Of a stretch of DNA of 8,888 nucleotides, positions 6,675 through 8,888 are shown one piece after another. Made by a program: the position numbers and the translations under genes. The stretch is from contig JAENZU010000106.1 of assembly GCA_016841125.1 (NCBI GenBank), forward strand, positions 1-8,888. The letters are read 5' to 3'. This stretch comes from Melioribacter sp. (GTDB taxonomy: Bacteria > Bacteroidota > Ignavibacteria > Ignavibacteriales > Melioribacteraceae). Each line of letters starts with the position of its first letter. Within the stretch, counting starts at the first letter, position 1. The notes below the pieces were generated by a model. The model searched no databases, had not been told where the DNA came from, and saw nothing but the letters and a program-made list of their open reading frames with translations.

Positions 6675-8888
6675 ATGCCGAAAAGTAAATCCTCAAACTC
6701 CAATAATACTCCGTTAAAGAAAAATAAAAAATTGGATAAGAAAAAACTCAAGTGGTCCATAATTAGTTTCATCGTAATAGTATTTGTTCTGGGCGGCTTC
6801 TTCTTTTTTGATCATGTATTCAGCGGACTTCCGTCACTCGAACAATTGGAAAATCCCAAGCAAAGTTTAGCAAGTAATGTGTTCAGCGACGACGGAGAAT
6901 TAATAGGGCAGTTTTTTAATGAAAATAGGGTGGAGGTGAATTTAGACAGTATTCCCAAATACCTGATAAATGCTTTAATAGCTACCGAAGACCGGGACTT
7001 CTACGACCATTGGGGAGTTGATGTTGAGCGGTTCATCAAAGCAATGATCAAAAATGTTTTATTTTTTAGTCGTGAAGGGGCAAGTACAATTACACAGCAG
7101 CTTGCAAAAAATCTGTATGAATTTAAGGTTGGGCGCGAGTCTTATTTTGCCACCGTTGTTCGAAAAGTGCGTGAGTGGATTACAGCAATTCAAATTGAAA
7201 AATCTTATACCAAGCAAGAAATTTTGGCGATGTACTTAAACGAATCTTATTTTGGAAAACGTGCGTATGGAATTGAGAGTGCTGCCCACATTTACTTTAA
7301 TAAGAAAGCCAGTGAACTTACTTTACCGGAATCCGCTTTATTTATTGGACTTCTAAAATCAAGCAAATATTACGATCCGGTTAATTACTACAACAGCGCA
7401 GTAACCAGAAGAAATCTTGTAATGTATAATATGGTAGATGTGGGATTTTTATCCAAAGAAGAATTTGAAAGATATAAACAAGAACCGATCAGACTCTCGA
7501 TGGAAAATATTTCATCTGGCTTTAAAATAAACACCGCTCCATATTTTGTTGAGCATGTTAGACGCCAACTTGAATCAATGTCGGAAAAATATGACTTCAA
7601 TCTACACGAAGACGGACTAACGATCTACACAACAATTGATACACGAATGCAGCGGATTGCCAACCGTGCTACCAAAGAGCACCTTGACGAGTTTCAAAAA
7701 CAATTCGATAAATTCTGGAAGTGGAGTAAGAATAGACCGCTGCTTAATGAATTGCTGGATAAAGCAATAAGCAAACGGATCGAATTTATTAGTGCACCAA
7801 CCAGTGAAGCCAAAAAAGAAGTGTATGACAGATTAATAGACAATGTTGCATTTGTTGATTCCATACAAAAAATAGCTGAAACCATTGAGGTTGGATTCGT
7901 AGTTTTGAATACGAAAAACGGCGACATTAAAGCAATGGTTGGCGGAAGAGACTTGAACAACGGACTCGGATACAATCACGTTACTCAAATGAAAAGACAG
8001 CCGGGCTCAGCCTTTAAACCGATAATTTATACAGTCGCACTTGATAACGGGCTCTACCCCGCATATCCGCTGCTCAATCAGCCGTTCATTTACGGGGAAG
8101 GAGAAAATGCATGGAGCCCGAGCAATTTTGATAATTCAACCGGGGGATTTACACCTCTGCGGGATGCACTCAAAGAATCACTCAATTTAATTTCCGCACG
8201 ACTAATAATCGAAGGTTACGTCGAGTTATGGAAAGTTGGAGTTTTTGCATCCAAAATGGGAATTAAAAGCAGGTTGAATCTTGTCCCTTCTATTTCCCTT
8301 GGCACCTCTGAAGTAAATCCTTTAGAACTTGTATCAGTATATGCAACACTTGGTAATCATGGTATTTATAATGAACCTATAGCAATTAGAAAGATAGAAG
8401 ATAAAGACGGAATTTTAATTGATGTGTTTTCACCTGAATCCAGGGAAGCTATTGAGGAGGAAACGGCTTATATAATGACAAATATGCTTCAGACAGTTAT
8501 AGATGAAGGAACCGGAGTTAGAACGCGGTCGATTCACCATTTTATGAGACCCGCAGCAGGGAAAACCGGTACAACACAGGACTACGGCGATGCCTGGTTT
8601 GTTGGGTTTACTCCACAGCTTGCAGGCGCCGTTTGGGTTGGTTTTGATGATAGAAGAATTTCATTTACCGGCAGCTACGGACAGGGTGCTAAAGCAGCGA
8701 ACCCGATTTGGTCTAACTTTATGCGGGAAGTTTATGACTCGCTGGATTTACCGCTGGAATATTTTGAACCTCCGGCGAATGATAACGTTGTAACTGTCAA
8801 TTTTTGTAAAGAGACTATTTTTGAGTTGGGTGATCCAAAATTATATTCGAATGACTGCACCAGCGGTATTTTGCGCGATATAATAAAA
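6675..8888 (+). CDS. Class A penicillin-binding protein, PBP1A type (3' truncated by window end)
   Basis: A bifunctional peptidoglycan synthase: it polymerises glycan strands from lipid II and cross-links the stem peptides in the periplasm. The frame stays open from the ATG to the last base, 738 codons, so the C terminus lies outside the window. A lysine-rich cytoplasmic tail (1-26) precedes one membrane segment (about 27-45). The glycosyltransferase domain (family GT51) follows, with catalytic E105 in ATEDRDFYDHWG, EGASTITQQLAKN (134-146) and the RKVREW to EILAMYLN segment (163-189). A linker of roughly 90 residues leads to the transpeptidase domain with SAFK (445-448, nucleophile S445), SLN (502-504) and KTGT (630-633), then the usual DAWFVGFTPQ stretch. 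All catalytic residues are present. The start is one base after the lpxH-like stop, so the two are likely coupled. It could be called mrcA or pbp1A; I leave the symbol open because organism-specific naming varies. Confidence 0.95.
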   Translation, partial: MPKSKSSNSNNTPLKKNKKLDKKKLKWSIISFIVIVFVLGGFFFFDHVFSGLPSLEQLENPKQSLASNVFSDDGELIGQFFNENRVEVNLDSIPKYLINALIATEDRDFYDHWGVDVERFIKAMIKNVLFFSREGASTITQQLAKNLYEFKVGRESYFATVVRKVREWITAIQIEKSYTKQEILAMYLNESYFGKRAYGIESAAHIYFNKKASELTLPESALFIGLLKSSKYYDPVNYYNSAVTRRNLVMYNMVDVGFLSKEEFERYKQEPIRLSMENISSGFKINTAPYFVEHVRRQLESMSEKYDFNLHEDGLTIYTTIDTRMQRIANRATKEHLDEFQKQFDKFWKWSKNRPLLNELLDKAISKRIEFISAPTSEAKKEVYDRLIDNVAFVDSIQKIAETIEVGFVVLNTKNGDIKAMVGGRDLNNGLGYNHVTQMKRQPGSAFKPIIYTVALDNGLYPAYPLLNQPFIYGEGENAWSPSNFDNSTGGFTPLRDALKESLNLISARLIIEGYVELWKVGVFASKMGIKSRLNLVPSISLGTSEVNPLELVSVYATLGNHGIYNEPIAIRKIEDKDGILIDVFSPESREAIEEETAYIMTNMLQTVIDEGTGVRTRSIHHFMRPAAGKTGTTQDYGDAWFVGFTPQLAGAVWVGFDDRRISFTGSYGQGAKAANPIWSNFMREVYDSLDLPLEYFEPPANDNVVTVNFCKETIFELGDPKLYSNDCTSGILRDIIK

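Noticed and set aside
7054..8793. Four short open frames on both strands (7054-7239, 7388-7600, 7694-7975, 8590-8793)
   Set aside because: All lie inside the long penicillin-binding protein gene, whose own frame is uninterrupted and carries every catalytic motif.
1..8888. Possible undescribed defence, mobile or CRISPR system
   Set aside because: Every long coding frame belongs to a well-known housekeeping family. I saw no direct repeat array, transposase, integrase, attachment site, tRNA or island of unusual composition.

Overview
The window is about 8.9 kb of AT-rich bacterial DNA carrying six protein-coding genes, all of recognisable families and all apparently intact except where the window edges cut the first and last. 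The source is probably a Gram-negative, diderm bacterium: there is a lipid A-type (LpxH-like) phosphoesterase next to a class A penicillin-binding protein. Low GC, scarce Shine-Dalgarno sequences, frequent non-ATG starts and the style of the proteins suggest the Bacteroidota/Chlorobiota/Ignavibacteria (FCB) group. That placement is an inference from sequence style, not a demonstrated assignment.

Layout. (1) Positions 1-789 (+): C-terminal part of an NhaC-family Na+/H+ antiporter, 5' end outside the window. (2) 782-2611 (-): complete uvrC, the nucleotide excision repair endonuclease subunit, converging on the antiporter gene with an 8-bp overlap of the two 3' ends. (3) 2612-2819: an intergenic stretch with a perfect 17-bp palindrome just upstream of uvrC and an intrinsic terminator for the gene behind it. 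(4) 2820-4058 (-): glgC, ADP-glucose pyrophosphorylase for glycogen synthesis. (5) 4059-4160: a 102-bp, very AT-rich divergent promoter region. (6) 4161-5885 (+): a membrane-anchored M1-family zinc metallopeptidase. (7) 5948-6673 (+): an LpxH-like UDP-2,3-diacylglucosamine pyrophosphohydrolase. (8) 6675-8888 (+): the first 738 codons of a class A penicillin-binding protein (PBP1A type), still open at the window end.

The three rightward genes form a likely operon with an envelope theme: an extracytoplasmic peptidase, a lipid A pathway enzyme and a peptidoglycan synthase, the last two separated by a single base. The leftward pair, glgC and uvrC, are functionally unrelated and are separated by a good rho-independent terminator, so uvrC probably has its own promoter.

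I found no mobile element, CRISPR array, tRNA, rRNA, riboswitch or unrecognised gene cassette. This is mainly housekeeping DNA and I do not see an undescribed multi-gene system. The most interesting non-coding signal is the palindrome 23 bp ahead of uvrC, which could be a damage-response operator.
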